A program made the position numbers and the translations under genes. Under the pieces are notes generated by a model. It saw only the letters and a program-made list of their open reading frames with translations. It was not told where the DNA came from and searched no databases. A stretch of 64,000 bases of DNA, taken from Lepidostoma basale (lineage: Eukaryota > Arthropoda > Insecta > Trichoptera > Lepidostomatidae). How positions within the stretch are numbered: the stretch's first letter is position 1; every line of letters starts with the position of its first letter. Shown one piece after another: positions 38,190-49,090 of this stretch. The stretch is from positions 1,364,001 through 1,428,000 of the forward strand of contig JAHDVF020000903.1 in the NCBI GenBank assembly GCA_022606425.2, given 5' to 3'.

Positions 38190-38690
38190 TGTATTCATTG
38201 AATACATGCGGAAGTATGGTAGTTATCCGTGGCTCTATCCCATTGCGTTTCTTTTGGAAATGCTCGGAACCAATTCTCTACAGCTTCGAAGAGATGGACA
38301 TCTAATAACCCATTTCTTTAGATTAATTAGGGGATACTTCGCGAACTTGGCCGTACTGGAGGATGTTGGTATTTTTGTTATCGATAGATATCTTCGACAG
38401 CGACAGCACAGATTGTTTTACCTACCGGCCGCCAGAACCAATCTACCTCTGGTGACACCGGTGGGAAGAGCAATAAGTCTGCTAGTTCAGGGGATAAATA
38501 CTCTTGACTTTGGAAAGTATCTTGTCTTCCTAATGTCGAACCATCACGAATGCGTTCCTTGTATTATGTCGTATGTGTATAATATCTTACCTGTACTTAA
38601 TAGATGCCTTAAACATTTATGTTTTTTGTAATGTCTTTCAAAAGACAAGTTACTCAAGTAAATAAACTGACTTGATTTGATTTGAACACT
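38190..38690 (+). mobile_element. LINE-H C-terminal fragment (Jockey/CR1-like)
   Basis: The open frame 38206-38631 reads LLEMLGTNSLQLRRDGHLIT, HFFRLIRGYFANLAVLEDVG, FVIDRYLRQRQHRLFYLPAA and RTNLPLVTPVGRAISLL, the C-terminal domain of a large group of insect non-LTR reverse transcriptases (L-x-x-RR-x-x-L-x-x-x-Y-K/R-L-x-x-G ... L-x-x-P-x-R-x-x-R). It ends CTTGATTTGATTTGAA, a simple TTGAT-type tail. The upstream polymerase is absent. Confidence 0.85.
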
Positions 38691-38747
38691 GTAAAATACG
38701 CATCACGATTCATTTATTACCATGTATGAAATTGTTAAGTTATTTGT

Positions 38748-38792
38748 AACATCTGATGATGCCAACATAGTTTTGCGAAACATCTATCGCGA
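38748..38792 (+). repeat. Hammerhead-like motif, type 3
   Basis: This is the only unit with an exact CTGATGA box (38753-38759) directly followed by an intact GAAAC (38777-38781). Stem II is weak (TGC...GC around AACATAGTTT). The stem III region CATCTATC lacks the palindrome seen in other copies. It is related to 53898-53925. Confidence 0.45.
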
Positions 38793-39499
38793 TAATCTCA
38801 TAGACATTAAGATAATTAATACATTTTGATACGTAAATTAGTATTTCAAAATTAAAACAGTTAATAATAAAAATGTTTACAAAATAACGACACCAATTGC
38901 TTCTGTGGTATATCTTGAATGTTTAAACAAATAATATTGCAATGAATTAACAGTATTTTGTGAAGATTAAATACTGAAAATAAAAATTGTATGTAAAAAG
39001 TCACTTTGAATGAGCATAATTGTTATTTTAATCCAAAATTCATAAATATGAACTGAATTCGTTTCATATGCAAATTTTGAAGCATTTTTGTTAGTTAGTT
39101 GAGTACTCTTTGAAAAAAAACTTCACTTGCCACCACAGAAACAAGCATACGTACATAAGTACCTGTCTTCATATGATATCCTTAGGAAGCACAATGGGTA
39201 GGTACATTAGTGTAGGTATGTGCGCATGTGTATTAATAACTCAGTCAGCAACCCTTCCATTTATCATTCGCTACATTAAATTCCTTCATATAGCTGGGGT
39301 CACGTCAGCTTCTGTCATGAAGATAGGTAATCAGGAAAGACAGCGTGTCATTCATTTTATTAACTTATGACACTATTTTTGTGTCATATATTCTCCTAAT
39401 GTGAAATGTTACATTCTGATATGAAAATGCAATAACTGCAGTATGTCTTGTAAGTTACTTATTATTATTAATTTGGTCCTGTCATACCCTCATGGTACA
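38793..39499. other. AT-rich intergenic DNA, nothing assigned
   Basis: No supported feature; the frame at 39110-39370 has no recognisable domain. Confidence 0.35.
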
Positions 39500-39715
39500 T
39501 ATAGCCTCGAGGATCCTTTTCTAACTAAATCAATCGCCTATCACCGTGCCAAGTAAGGCCTGCCGTCTAAACATTATCCTGCAGTCTGAAACCAAAAGAT
39601 CTTCAATATTGAGGGGAAATACCTATTTTTAAACACCTGGAGTTTTCCAATAACATTCTATATAAGTTTTCAAGATTCCCACCCGTATAGCAGTACACTT
39701 TTAACGATACTGTTC
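39500..39715 (-). mobile_element. LINE-F C-terminal fragment
   Basis: Minus strand gives VLLYGWES, then LQVFKNRYFPSILKIFWFQT with intervening stops, matching the insect LINE pattern LLYG-x-E-x-W ... FINRCLRRIL-x-I-x-WP-x-TISN. A short, old relic with no catalytic region. Confidence 0.5.
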
Positions 39716-39892
39716 AATTTTTGTAGCTTGAACTTTTTGAAAAAATACTGGAACGGCATGCAAGAAGACCCATTTTAAAAGTCCTCCTTGTCTTCCTTAC
39801 CACATTTTTGGGGTCTGGTGGTTTGTTCGGTTAAGTTAGGTGCTTGTATTGCTCAAGATGACGCAACTTGTGACGTGTTACAGATACGCCCG

Positions 39893-40215
39893 GATGACTT
39901 GGCAGAGTGGTTAAATCCGATGGAGAGGAATATTGAACTTCGGTGCATGTACGGCGACATACAGTAGACGGAGGAGTGTCCGCGCTTTCTGACATCCAGC
40001 AACAGCCTGAAACTGACGTTGCACTTCCTGGGAGACAGGTGCTATTGCGCGAAATGCGCGGAGGAGATGGAGTTCCAAGACAAGTGGACCGAGGAGATGC
40101 GGTTGAAGGGCAGGAACTGGCTCGTCATCGCGCAGGAAAAGAACATGTTCTAGTGCACCTGATGCGAGGTGATGCTTTTCGAGTGGTGGAACCTGATAAA
40201 AGAAACCGAGTGACG
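39893..40215 (+). pseudogene. Broken GC3-rich coding relic with Cys cluster, unknown family
   Basis: One plus frame keeps protein-like composition for about 105 codons, with G or C at most third positions. This is unlike any neighbouring sequence. It reads EWLNPMERNIELRCMYGDIQ, a TAG at 39965, then a 61-codon open stretch containing LTLHFLGDRCYCAKCAEEME and RNWLVIAQEKNMF, then TAG (40151), TGC ACC TGA (40160) and CEVMLFEWWNLIKE. The C-x-C-x2-C and C-T-stop-C spacings suggest a former zinc-binding domain. The 91- and 104-residue open frames on the other phases look like shadows created by the GC3 bias. A possible acceptor TGTTACAG lies at about 39886. It may be a retrocopy, a decayed host exon or a captured foreign gene; I cannot assign it. 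Confidence 0.5.
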
Positions 40216-40356
40216 TGACGGACAAAGTCTGCTGGCGACATCCTCTCCTGTCCCTCCCGACTTCGCATTAGTACTACTAAAGTAGGAAATTATTCAATAT
40301 TTTATTAAACGGTGTTTTAATTCTTGAATTTTTTTAAACTAATTTAAACAATCAAA

Positions 40357-40503
40357 GTCAATACGGAGAAATCGTCGTGCGTGCATGACACGATAAATAA
40401 ATATTGAGGAAGCGATAGAAAGATGTCCGAAAAGAACAGATTGGCGACCCATTCTTTCTGCTCACACCTTCGGAGAGACAGCGTGATGGTTAGTTAGTTT
40501 AAT
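40357..40503 (+). mobile_element. LINE-A 3' fragment
   Basis: GGAGAAATCGTCGTGCGTGC, CATGACACGAT, ATTGAGGAAGCGATAGAAAG and CTTCGGAGAGACAGCGTGAT, then TTAG repeats: the last 145 bases of LINE-A. Confidence 0.88.
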
Positions 40504-40639
40504 TTGGTGAATAAGATAAGCTAAAAAAAATAAAACAGGAACATCGAATAGCTCACATTTTTACGAGATTTTTTTTGTTTTCATTTTATCGGACACCAGT
40601 AGAAATAAATCTGAACGAATGTAGCGATATATAACACAG

Positions 40640-40850
40640 TTAAAACAGTGACTTTGCTCCCCGGTAGTTTGGCCGATACCACCGCGGCCCGACGTCCGGG
40701 GGTGTGGAAAGCCACAGTCCGCTAGGTGTAAAAATGTAACGGTAGGCGTAAGATGAATGTGCCTTCTGAGCGGGGGGAAATGGCCCGTGGCGGCGAGCGG
40801 AGCACTGCGGCCAGTACTTAAAATGTCACGCTCGTTTTAAATTTTCCGTG
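40640..40850. promoter_or_regulatory. GC-rich block, possible regulatory DNA
   Basis: Dense CG words (CCACCGCGGCCCGACGTCCG, GGCGGCGAGCGGAGC) in an AT-rich surround. No frame gives a recognisable protein. It is the first of a series of such blocks that continues to 63 kb. Confidence 0.25.
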
Positions 40851-41635
40851 TGAAGAACGGGACACACATTTAGGCGGGAAATTATAACGGTTCTTTTTCG
40901 AATTACGATCGGACGCTCTCGGGGTGCGGTTTTTTATTGAATCGAATCAATATGTTGGTAACACGGAACAACGACTTTTTCGATATGTTATTATTTTGTA
41001 ATTCGAATCATACATTCCAAAAACTACTAGATACATTTAACATAAAACAAAAACTTACACGAACATTCAAATTTTAAATATTATAGTATTTTATAGAATA
41101 GATAGATTTCTCTCACGCACTCATAAAACATGCCAAACTCCGAGATTATAAGACTGAATAATAATAATTCTCTACCTACAGGCATAACTAACAGAAGGTT
41201 AGCTTTACAACGTGGCAGATAAATATGTTTACAATAGATTGAATATGCCAAAACGCGTAGCTATCCTTACTTGATATTTTTGCGTCTACTAAATTTCTTA
41301 CAAATTTTATCTGTCTATAATATTCATCAATTTTATATATTGTCTCTTATGAACGAACTTCATAATTTAAATTGAGATGTTACTAAAGTGTTATTGCATA
41401 AATAAATATCTTAATGTTAAATATAATCTTCTTCTCCTGGTGTAATAATATGTAAAGTGGTTAACATACCAAAATGAAAATATTCGTTCATAAATAAAAC
41501 TATATTTAAATACATTGTTCCCTGTTCCAAGCAATATTCCCTTAACTATACCGGTTATTAGTCATATGTACGAGTATTTACAGAAACACACGCCACATTT
41601 TCCTTTTGTCCTAAAATGTTCGACCGGTCGTCGTT
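40851..41635. other. AT-rich intergenic DNA, nothing assigned
   Basis: No supported feature. Confidence 0.35.
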
Positions 41636-41925
41636 GACGACCTTCGTGGCAGAGTGGTTACGAGCTCTGACTTCCATGCCGAAGGTCCTGGGTTCGATTC
41701 CCGGCGATGGCAGTGTGATTGTCACACTGTCTTTGGTCTAGTGTAGAATTCACGTGACAATAAAATGACGATAGATTGGCTACCTATCACATGTCACGAG
41801 AATCAATATAATAGCTGAAAAATAAAAATTGTATACAGTAATTGGGTCCAAACGACCTGTTGTGTACATAAAAAAATAAAAATAAAAATAAAAATAATAA
41901 AAAAATAAAAATAAAAATAAAAATG
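41636..41925 (+). mobile_element. tRNA-derived SINE, best full-length copy
   Basis: The tRNA-like head contains an A box (TGGCAGAGTGG at 41647) and a perfect B box (GGTTCGATTCC at 41690) within a CTGGG/CCCGG-type T-arm. The body has a palindrome CAGTGTGATTGTCACACTG, ACGTGACAATAAAATGACG and the 3' core GTATACAGTAATTGGGTCCA. The tail is a run of AAAAAT units (41870-41924). It carries no protein and would depend on a LINE not yet matched in this window. It is the reference for the five or six other copies here. Confidence 0.95.
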
Positions 41926-42779
41926 TCATAACAACTGACAAACTAACGAACATACGCAACGATTATTTTTATTTCATTACCAAATCGACTCTTGGGGGTC
42001 TAATGAGGATACGATATTCCCATTTTCCTTTGATTTTTCATTAAAATATCCATAGCCAGAGAGAATGCGATAAAAAGAGAGCATTTATATAAAAAGCGAA
42101 GTCAATCTGATCAAAATAATTTAAACATTTATAAATAGTATAGATACACCTATTATTCTTAAAGATGCACATAGCATTGGCTTTTCTAAAACAAATTATT
42201 TCTCAGTTAGATAAAAATAAGCAGAATGTAACTTAATGCTTTTAAAAATTATCGTTTCATTCTAAATTGTTTTTTAGGATCTTGCGTATATCTTTGTAAT
42301 TCGCTTTCTTCTAACGACGTTTTGTCATATATAACACATACCATACATTACCATTTAAACATACATTACCCACCATAAGTATATAACTACCCTGATGGTG
42401 GAGACTGCAACGGTTTCCGAAAGGTCGGTCGTGAAATTTACGCTGTTGCGAAAAAGTTCTACGGAGAAATTTAGAACACCTACCTAAAGTCAGTAAAATA
42501 TCGTAATTCATAGCTACACTTAGTGTTTTTTTTTATTTTTTTATTTAGGGATATAAATTTAATATATCAAAACTCTAAATTCTAAGCCGATTCTAATCGT
42601 ACTAAACTATGCTGAAACTACATTGTGAAAAAATAATCACCGCAGGACAGCGCATTGCTTGAAACTTCAGCAGAAACATACACAAAACAAAAGTCCGTCA
42701 TATCTGAGTGTGAAGTGCTAGGAAGTGGCTTCAAAACTTTTCATACAAAGTGTACCTAATGCTACTGTAGCAACTAGTA
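41926..42779. other. AT-rich intergenic DNA, nothing assigned
   Basis: No supported feature. Confidence 0.35.
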
Positions 42780-43080
42780 TGGAGCAGCGCGGTCGGCCCG
42801 GACATAACTTACACAATATTCAATTACAAATTCACCTCCGTCCCGAGCCAGCAAATTGCCGAAATTGTAATCACATTAGCCATCGCCATCAGGATATTAT
42901 GGGCGCTATTGTCCCGGGCTCTTATCGACAGGCGATTCTATCTCCGTACAATGACTGCGCGATTAATTGGAGGGAGAATGGAGAACGTTTCCCACGTGAG
43001 CGCGGCACCGCCCGCACCCGCGCCCGCCAGAACACTCGTGGGGAGGCATTCAGGCCTAACGACGCTAACGAACGCATATG
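42780..43080. promoter_or_regulatory. GC-rich block; exon or regulatory DNA
   Basis: Balanced to GC-rich sequence (GCAGCGCGGTCGGCCCGG, CCCGCACCCGCGCCCGCC) is crossed by two overlapping open frames (42725-43081 and 42909-43313). Neither shows a domain, and the second runs into a hydrophobic AT-rich tail. An exon cannot be excluded. I favour a CpG-rich regulatory block. Confidence 0.25.
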
Positions 43081-44984
43081 AAATAAAACTATTCAACCCA
43101 TCACTCGTGCCCTTATTGTCTCTCCGTACACCTTTCATTGAGATGCCAATACAAAGCGTTGACAAAGTTAACTGCACTTTTTATTACTTGTTAATATCAC
43201 ATCATTACTTTTACCCTTTAACAATCAGTTTTAACACTATTGTACGTATATTCTTTTTTTTACTTGGGTTGGCTTTTCTAATTGATATCTTGGTTTTTAA
43301 TTATTTACTATAAAGTCCTGCAAACTTTATTAACGGTGATTCTGTGTGAGATTTGAACTGTTTTAAGTATACCTGTATTGTGGTTTCATGGGTTCTGCAT
43401 AGCATCTCTACATAACATACATATCGCACGCTTAATAGTAAATTGAATGATTATGGTTTCGGTCATTATTTAGTTAACATTAGACAGAGGCTTGTGTTAA
43501 CGCTATCCATTGTTTCGCGTTAAAATTAAATCAAAATTCCGCCAATTGACCTCCATTACACTAAATCGGTATTTTTCATTCGTACGTGTTTTTAGACTGT
43601 TTTTGTTAAAACACCCACTCATGTCAGATTGAGAAAAACTTGCTTTTTTGAGTTAAACCAGTGCTCTATTAAGCGTGCGATATGTCTTATAACAGAGGAA
43701 ACCATGGAAAACCACAGCCGGGACGCGACGTACCTCTGGAGAAATACTGTAGTATATTCGTTAGCGTCATTAATATATGTTTTGTTTATTACATAATATA
43801 ATATTTCCCTATCTTTATCTATTGACGGGGTAGAAGAGAAAAAATATTGATTGTAGAAATGAGTGATATAAAATAGTTATATTGATCAAGCTTGTTTCAT
43901 TATTAATCATGTTTACTTATTTCCGTTTTTTTTTAATATTAGTAGTATTTATTTATTCCAGTCGCCTTGCCAGAATTCTAATTAAAAAATAATCCCATCT
44001 TTGGCGCAAATGTACTAGTTAAAAATCACAAACTAATGAAACTGAATATACAAAACTTTTTTTAATCCGTAAATCCAACCATTCCAACCGGTATATAAAT
44101 ATTTCAACTATTTCCGGCTACTCTACATCATCACACATCGCTTCCTTGTAAAGATACGATAGTTTGAAGGTAGATTGTCAATAAAGGCTTTTATTTTATT
44201 AGGAAAGAATTGGGAATATTCAATATTACCTTAATAATTCAATTCAATCGGATCTCATATAAATTCTAAGATCTCCAATTGTATGTTATTTATACATTTA
44301 ACACAATTTGTTCTTTCTTTATATGTTTACTATGCTTATTGTCTTTGTAAAGAAATTAATATGTTAAAATATTTATGCCGGAAAACTATTAAATAGAATT
44401 TACTAAGCGAACATGACAAGAACTTGCATACAAGTTCTTTGAAACAATTTATTTTGTTACAGATATTAATGTATCTGTATCTCTCCTTCGGCATTTAGTG
44501 ATTAAATTATGTTATTTAATGTATGATATATTAGGTAACTCAAAGAACTTCCTTAATAAGTTTCTTGCGCATTTTGAACAAACTGTAATGTTTTAGATAT
44601 ATTCAAATCTACACAGGCATTTATTATCTCAGGGGTTACACATAATTCATCATTACACATAGTTTTGAGTAGATACATACTATTCCATAAAGATACATTT
44701 ATTATAAGAACAGATTTTATTCACCGAAATTAAACGAGAAGAAAATGGCCGATTAGCGTGCAAACGAAACATTTCTATTCCGATAATGAAGATACAGCTG
44801 GAAGACAGCCGAAGTTTTGAAATCGTAGCGGACTTTAAACTAATTATTCACTGTGGAAATGTAGGTGCTGTAACGAGAAAGTGTGTCCGTGCGCACATTA
44901 GACGAACTCAGCTCACAAATATCTTCTGGAAGGGCACGAAAGAATTATTGGACAACAAAAACACGTCATTCCAATAACTTTATA
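43081..44984. other. AT-rich intergenic DNA
   Basis: A 63-codon frame at 44786-44977 (MKIQLEDSRSFEIVADFKL start) is protein-like in composition but unsupported by homology or splice sites. Otherwise nothing assigned. Confidence 0.3.
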
Positions 44985-45310
44985 TTCAGAGGCGGTGGGC
45001 GGGTCACTTGGGCAGGCCAGAGCCCTTGCCGATAGTTTTCCTGGAGGAGACAGATCGCGCCGGTCTCGCCTCGCGCATACAAGGGGCGGCCGGCGGCTTA
45101 TCTCCGGTGATTTATCTTGAAATACGGATTGTCCGGACGAGATTCGTGATGGAGTGCACGGAGATAGATATTATTATCCCGGGCGAGTATTCCTGACGTC
45201 AGTTGATCCCTGGCGCGCAGGGCCGTTATTAACGGCGGTAATTAACCTGAGAGACGGCCGGCCCCGTGATATAACGTGACCTTAACTAATTTGGACCCTT
45301 TTGCCGCACT
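44985..45310. promoter_or_regulatory. Candidate conserved non-coding element
   Basis: This 325-bp block mixes GC-rich words (GGGGCGGCCGGCGGC, GACGGCCGGCCCC) with homeodomain-type ATTA/TAAT sites (TTATTAACGGCGGTAATTAA) and a CRE-like TGACGTCA (45193-45200). Frames through it are short. The look is that of a developmental enhancer rather than a gene; this is inference. Confidence 0.35.
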
Positions 45311-45869
45311 TAAAGCGACGGGTTTACTCTATTCAATTATTACAAAGTCTCAAAATTTTCCATATTTTACATTACTTCGGAACCGACTTCACAAATTTTG
45401 AAAGTTAATCAGGCAAAACTGCACTCTACAAGAAATAAGCGGCCACGATAAAACCGCGAGAAGGAATCTCTTCGAGCGAGAATTCAGCGGCGCTAATTTT
45501 CTTTTTAAGTTTGGTGCAGCAATTAATCAAAATGAATTATTTCCCTTTTTGAATGAATAAAAATGAAAAATATTTTGTAACCTTTGAAATCCACATAAAA
45601 GATTTGATCCGTTTTGTTAAAAAAATAAACAAAGGACTCTTACACAAAAATCTTCTTATTAAACCATCTAAAATTCTCAAAAACCTTGCGAATAAAAACA
45701 TACACGAATTTACGCACTTGATATTTTTATGTAATGGTAGCAATTAACAATAAATATTATTGTACATGCTCGAATCTTAAAATCTATTCGTTTAAACCCA
45801 GTGGTATTAAAATATATTTTATAACTAAATACTAGAAAACAATGAAACGATGTTCCCTTAGTTAGAAAT

Positions 45870-46335
45870 AAAGAGCGAATCGTCGCGGCGACATGCGACC
45901 GGAGAAGAGACAGGCTCTCGGGCGTCGTGCCGAGTCCTTCTCGCCGGGGGCCTCACGGTCGGAACTGTCTCTTGCCTCGGAAGAAGGAATGCAAAGATCG
46001 GAGTATGTGCACGACAATGTTCACTTTGGAAAAGTCAACAAAGAGCATTTTGTGCCTTTGTGCCAGTAGCGGCCCGTCCTAAGCAAACTTCCCGCGCGCC
46101 GCCCTAATCGGCCGGCAGATGGTGCCACGGGATAATTTACATTCCATTTTGCGACCGCGTCATACTATTATTCTTCTCAGACTTCTGCGGGTGAATCAAA
46201 AGAATATCTGCCGCTGCCGAACTGAGAAAAGGCCGAATATTATTTTTACGATTATTCGTTTTTACATTTCCCTTTGCGTCTGAATATAAATGTGCAATTA
46301 TGATAGAGGGGCGGAACGGAAATTCTTTATCTCTC
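45870..46335. promoter_or_regulatory. Candidate conserved non-coding element
   Basis: CG-rich sequence (GAATCGTCGCGGCGACATGC, CCGCGCGCCGCCCTAATCGG) is followed by balanced sequence with TATAAATGTGCAATTATG. No family-like frame; the minus frame 46137-46361 shows none. Confidence 0.25.
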
Positions 46336-46684
46336 GCATGAATGTATATTATTGAGATCAAATGAAGGGCATGTTGAACCCTTTAGGAAAAATAAAACCC
46401 CCTTTTTAGAGGCAACCCTTAGTATCCTCGGACTTACAGAATTTGTTTGATGGTTTCAATCAGAAATTAATTCAAGATAGATGCCTCCCGCTTTTATAAA
46501 AATAATTAAAACTGTCTGTTAAAAGATGAACATAGCATATGTAATTTAAGAAGCGTTATGATTATCAAGGTTTTGAAAAAAAAAATATTAATGAAAACAT
46601 AGATTACTAATTCTGATTTTGAAAATTTGGTTTGATTCATGTGGTGCTCCCGTGAATTTGGAGAAATTACGTGTATAAGTGAAT

Positions 46685-47416
46685 TGTTTTAGTCAATTTG
46701 ATTGTTGCCGCACTTTATTATAGTTAATTGTGAGACGTCATACGTTTGTATTGTTTTGATGTCAAAATTATACAAGTTTTTTCCTTTATATAAAGAATTT
46801 TGACAGGTGTAAAAATATTTTTTTCATTTGTTCCAATGACAATTTGAATAATTTCTTCAATATTCTTTTAAAGTTCTTGCTGGTGTTGGATGGTTTTAAG
46901 TGCCTAATTACTGCCAAATAAAAAAAAGTGGATACGTGGAACATTAATTAATTCATATAACAGCTAATTTAAAAAACGGTGGATACGTGTAACATAAATT
47001 AAATAAACACAAAAGTCCGGATTGTCCATGTCAACATGTGCAACATCGAAAAAAACATTATGTGTTATTACATTATGTGCTTAATTTAAAAAACGGTGGA
47101 TTCGTGGAACATAAATTAAATAGACAAATGTGCACCGTCTAAAAATAACATTTTGTATTAAATTATTTTTATTTTGTTATTTTATTTTATATCATTGTAT
47201 TTTATATTATTTGTTTAAGATTTATTTTGTGGATGTTGGAAGATCGAAGTGTGCGCGGGAGATGCCTATTGGTGGCGATGAGGTTCGCAACCCATCACAC
47301 CGCGTCTCCCGCGGGGCGAAAAGAGAAGGATGGAGTGCCGCATCGGTTAAAGTGTGACAGTCCATTCTTTCTGCCTACCCTTTCGGGGAGACGGCGTGAT
47401 GGTTAGTTAGTTAGTT
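46685..47416 (+). mobile_element. Element B, longest copy (about 730 bp)
   Basis: This is the reference copy of the non-autonomous repeat. Its AT-rich 5' half matches 13588-13990. In the middle a module beginning near AAAACGGTGGATACGTG and continuing AACATAAATTAAATA occurs three times (about 46923, 46973 and 47087). The GC-rich 3' half has GTGCGCGGGAGATGCC, GGTGGCGATGAGGTTCGCAA and GCGGGGCGAAAAGAGAAGG. The terminal 55 bases equal those of LINE-A and end in TTAG repeats. It encodes no conserved protein and was probably mobilised by LINE-A. Confidence 0.85.
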
Positions 47417-47590
47417 TTTTTTTTTGAGTCTCAATCATAGGATTGGTTTGGAGTCTTTTAACATTGTGCTGATTCATGGTATGCCACTTGGGCTTTTTTG
47501 CTGTGATAGTTTCCCGATGCTTTCTACATTTTTAATTACAACAGATTATTTTAACAGGATTACTATATATAAATACATATTATTTTTTTT

Positions 47591-47655
47591 ATAGCTATTG
47601 TTTCTCTTGATAAGGTCACTAGTCTATCGCCATTTGTATTGTCACGTGAATTCAC
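47591..47655 (-). mobile_element. tRNA-derived SINE body fragment
   Basis: Reverse complement: AATTCACGTGACAATACAAA, TGGCGATAGACTAG and CAATAGCTAT, the middle of the SINE. Head and tail are missing. Confidence 0.7.
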
Positions 47656-47689
47656 TATTAAGTATAAATTATTTTATATATTATAAAAA

Positions 47690-47795
47690 ATAACTAAGTA
47701 ACTAACCATCACGCCGTCTCCCCGAAAGGGTAGGCAGAAAGAATGGACTGTCACACTTTTACTGATGCGGCATTCCATCCTTCTCTTTTTGCTAC
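47690..47795 (-). mobile_element. Element B 3' fragment
   Basis: Reverse complement ends AAGAGAAGGATGGAATGCCG, CATCAGTAAAAGTGTGACAG, then GGGGAGACGGCGTGATGG and a short TTAG tail. It lies tail-to-tail with the copy ending at 47416, with a SINE fragment between them. Confidence 0.9.
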
Positions 47796-48109
47796 GCTTT
47801 CTTCCATTTTTTTTAATTATTTATTATAATATAAAAATTAAAAAAAAACATCTTTATTTTTTGGCATTTCACCACGATTTAAGTGATGCGTTTTCTGCTT
47901 CTTAAAAAAATTGATAACTTATTTACCTCAAGGAAATGTTTGCTGCGGAGGCAGACCTTCATTTCATGCTTTGGTGTTATGGTGCCCGCTTGGGCTCAAT
48001 TGTTCGAAATTCGTAAAAAAAAAGACTTCTACTTTATCCATATCTGAATGGTCGTAATACCTCCACATTAAACGTGACTTTTTATTATATAACCGCTCGT
48101 AAAATTTTC

Positions 48110-48500
48110 GGAGGGTATTTTTATCAATATGCACATATCCCGTCTCGGTCCCGGCATTCCGCCATCTGCCCGCACCGAGGACTGCCCGCCCTACATATGT
48201 AATACATACATACAATAAAACGCTCAAATTCACCTCTGTCCTTAAGGTTTCCCTACATTTATGTCATCAGGTCAAATATACATTACACCGAGAAAAAACG
48301 CTACGGCGTTTATGTGTTTTATATTTATAAGAGCGGAGAGGGTTGGGGGCAATAAAAGAAAAAACGTCGGTCCGTAAAATGTGTCATAGGAATTGGGCTA
48401 AGTTAAAATATAATCCCTACGGTGAAGTTAGGGCCGCCGGCCGCGACCGCCCACTCCCCGTATTAAACTGGCGCGGCCCGAGATGAGGGCTTTTACCACT
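48110..48500. promoter_or_regulatory. Two GC-rich patches, possible regulatory DNA
   Basis: Patches at 48145-48200 (GTCTCGGTCCCGGCATTCCG) and 48425-48485 (GGCCGCCGGCCGCGACCGCC) lie in AT-rich DNA. The 89-residue minus frame at 47964-48233 crosses the first but shows no domain. Confidence 0.2.
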
Positions 48501-48810
48501 GGATGGATATTCTAAAGTCGTTAAGCGCACTCTCAAGACGGACTCTACGCTTCGTATATTAGCTATTTCTCACGGAAATGTGTCACCGGTGTGCCTCCAA
48601 TAAAATATTTGCTCCAAAACGTTTCCTAATTTATATAATATACGAGTATATCTTAAAAAGTTTATTTATTATCATTTCACATTCACTAATCTTAATGTCA
48701 CATAACCCCTTCCCTGTGTTTCAATCTGATTGTAGAAACGTGCCAAAAAGGAAGACCACAACCTCACTTCCAAGATCTTCCGTATTCTATAAAACAGACG
48801 TGTTCCGTCA

Positions 48811-48842
48811 TTTGATAATGCCTTAGCGAGACGTTACATGTC
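48811..48842 (+). repeat. Hammerhead-like motif, type 2
   Basis: TTGATAATGCC, a short loop, GACGTTACATGTC, then ATTCCCATAAAATAAA: the same 3' flank as the 10.3-kb copy. GGCGAAAC has become GACGTTAC. A 14-bp direct repeat TCTATAAAACAGAC flanks it at 48785 and 48872. Confidence 0.5.
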
Positions 48843-48892
48843 ATTCCCATAAAATAAAATAAAACTTCTATAAAACAGACCTTTTCATCTAT

Positions 48893-49022
48893 ATAACTAA
48901 CTAACTTACTAACCATCCTTCCGTCTCCCCAAAAGGGTAAGCATAAATAATGGACTGTCACACTTTTCTTTCCTGACATATTTCTCTCGCTTCCTCAATA
49001 TTCATACATCGTGTTATGCACG
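48893..49022 (-). mobile_element. LINE-A 3' fragment
   Basis: Reverse complement: GCATAACACGATGTATGAAT, ATTGAGGAAGCGAGAGAAAT, ATGTCAGGAAAGAAAAGTGT and GGGGAGACGGAAGGATGG, then TTAG units. The extreme LINE-A 3' end. Confidence 0.88.
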
Positions 49023-49090
49023 CTATTCATCTATTTTATCTATATAAATTATTTAATATGAAGTTTTGCATCATCTTTTTTTTTTTTTTT

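Noticed and set aside
39911..40225. 104-codon minus frame and 91-codon plus frame over the Cys-rich relic
   Set aside because: Both are open because the true frame is G/C-biased at third positions; Leu- and Arg-rich composition is the expected shadow.
42725..43313. Two overlapping frames of 118 and 134 codons
   Set aside because: Neither has a recognisable domain; length follows from local GC content, and the second ends in AT-rich hydrophobic noise.
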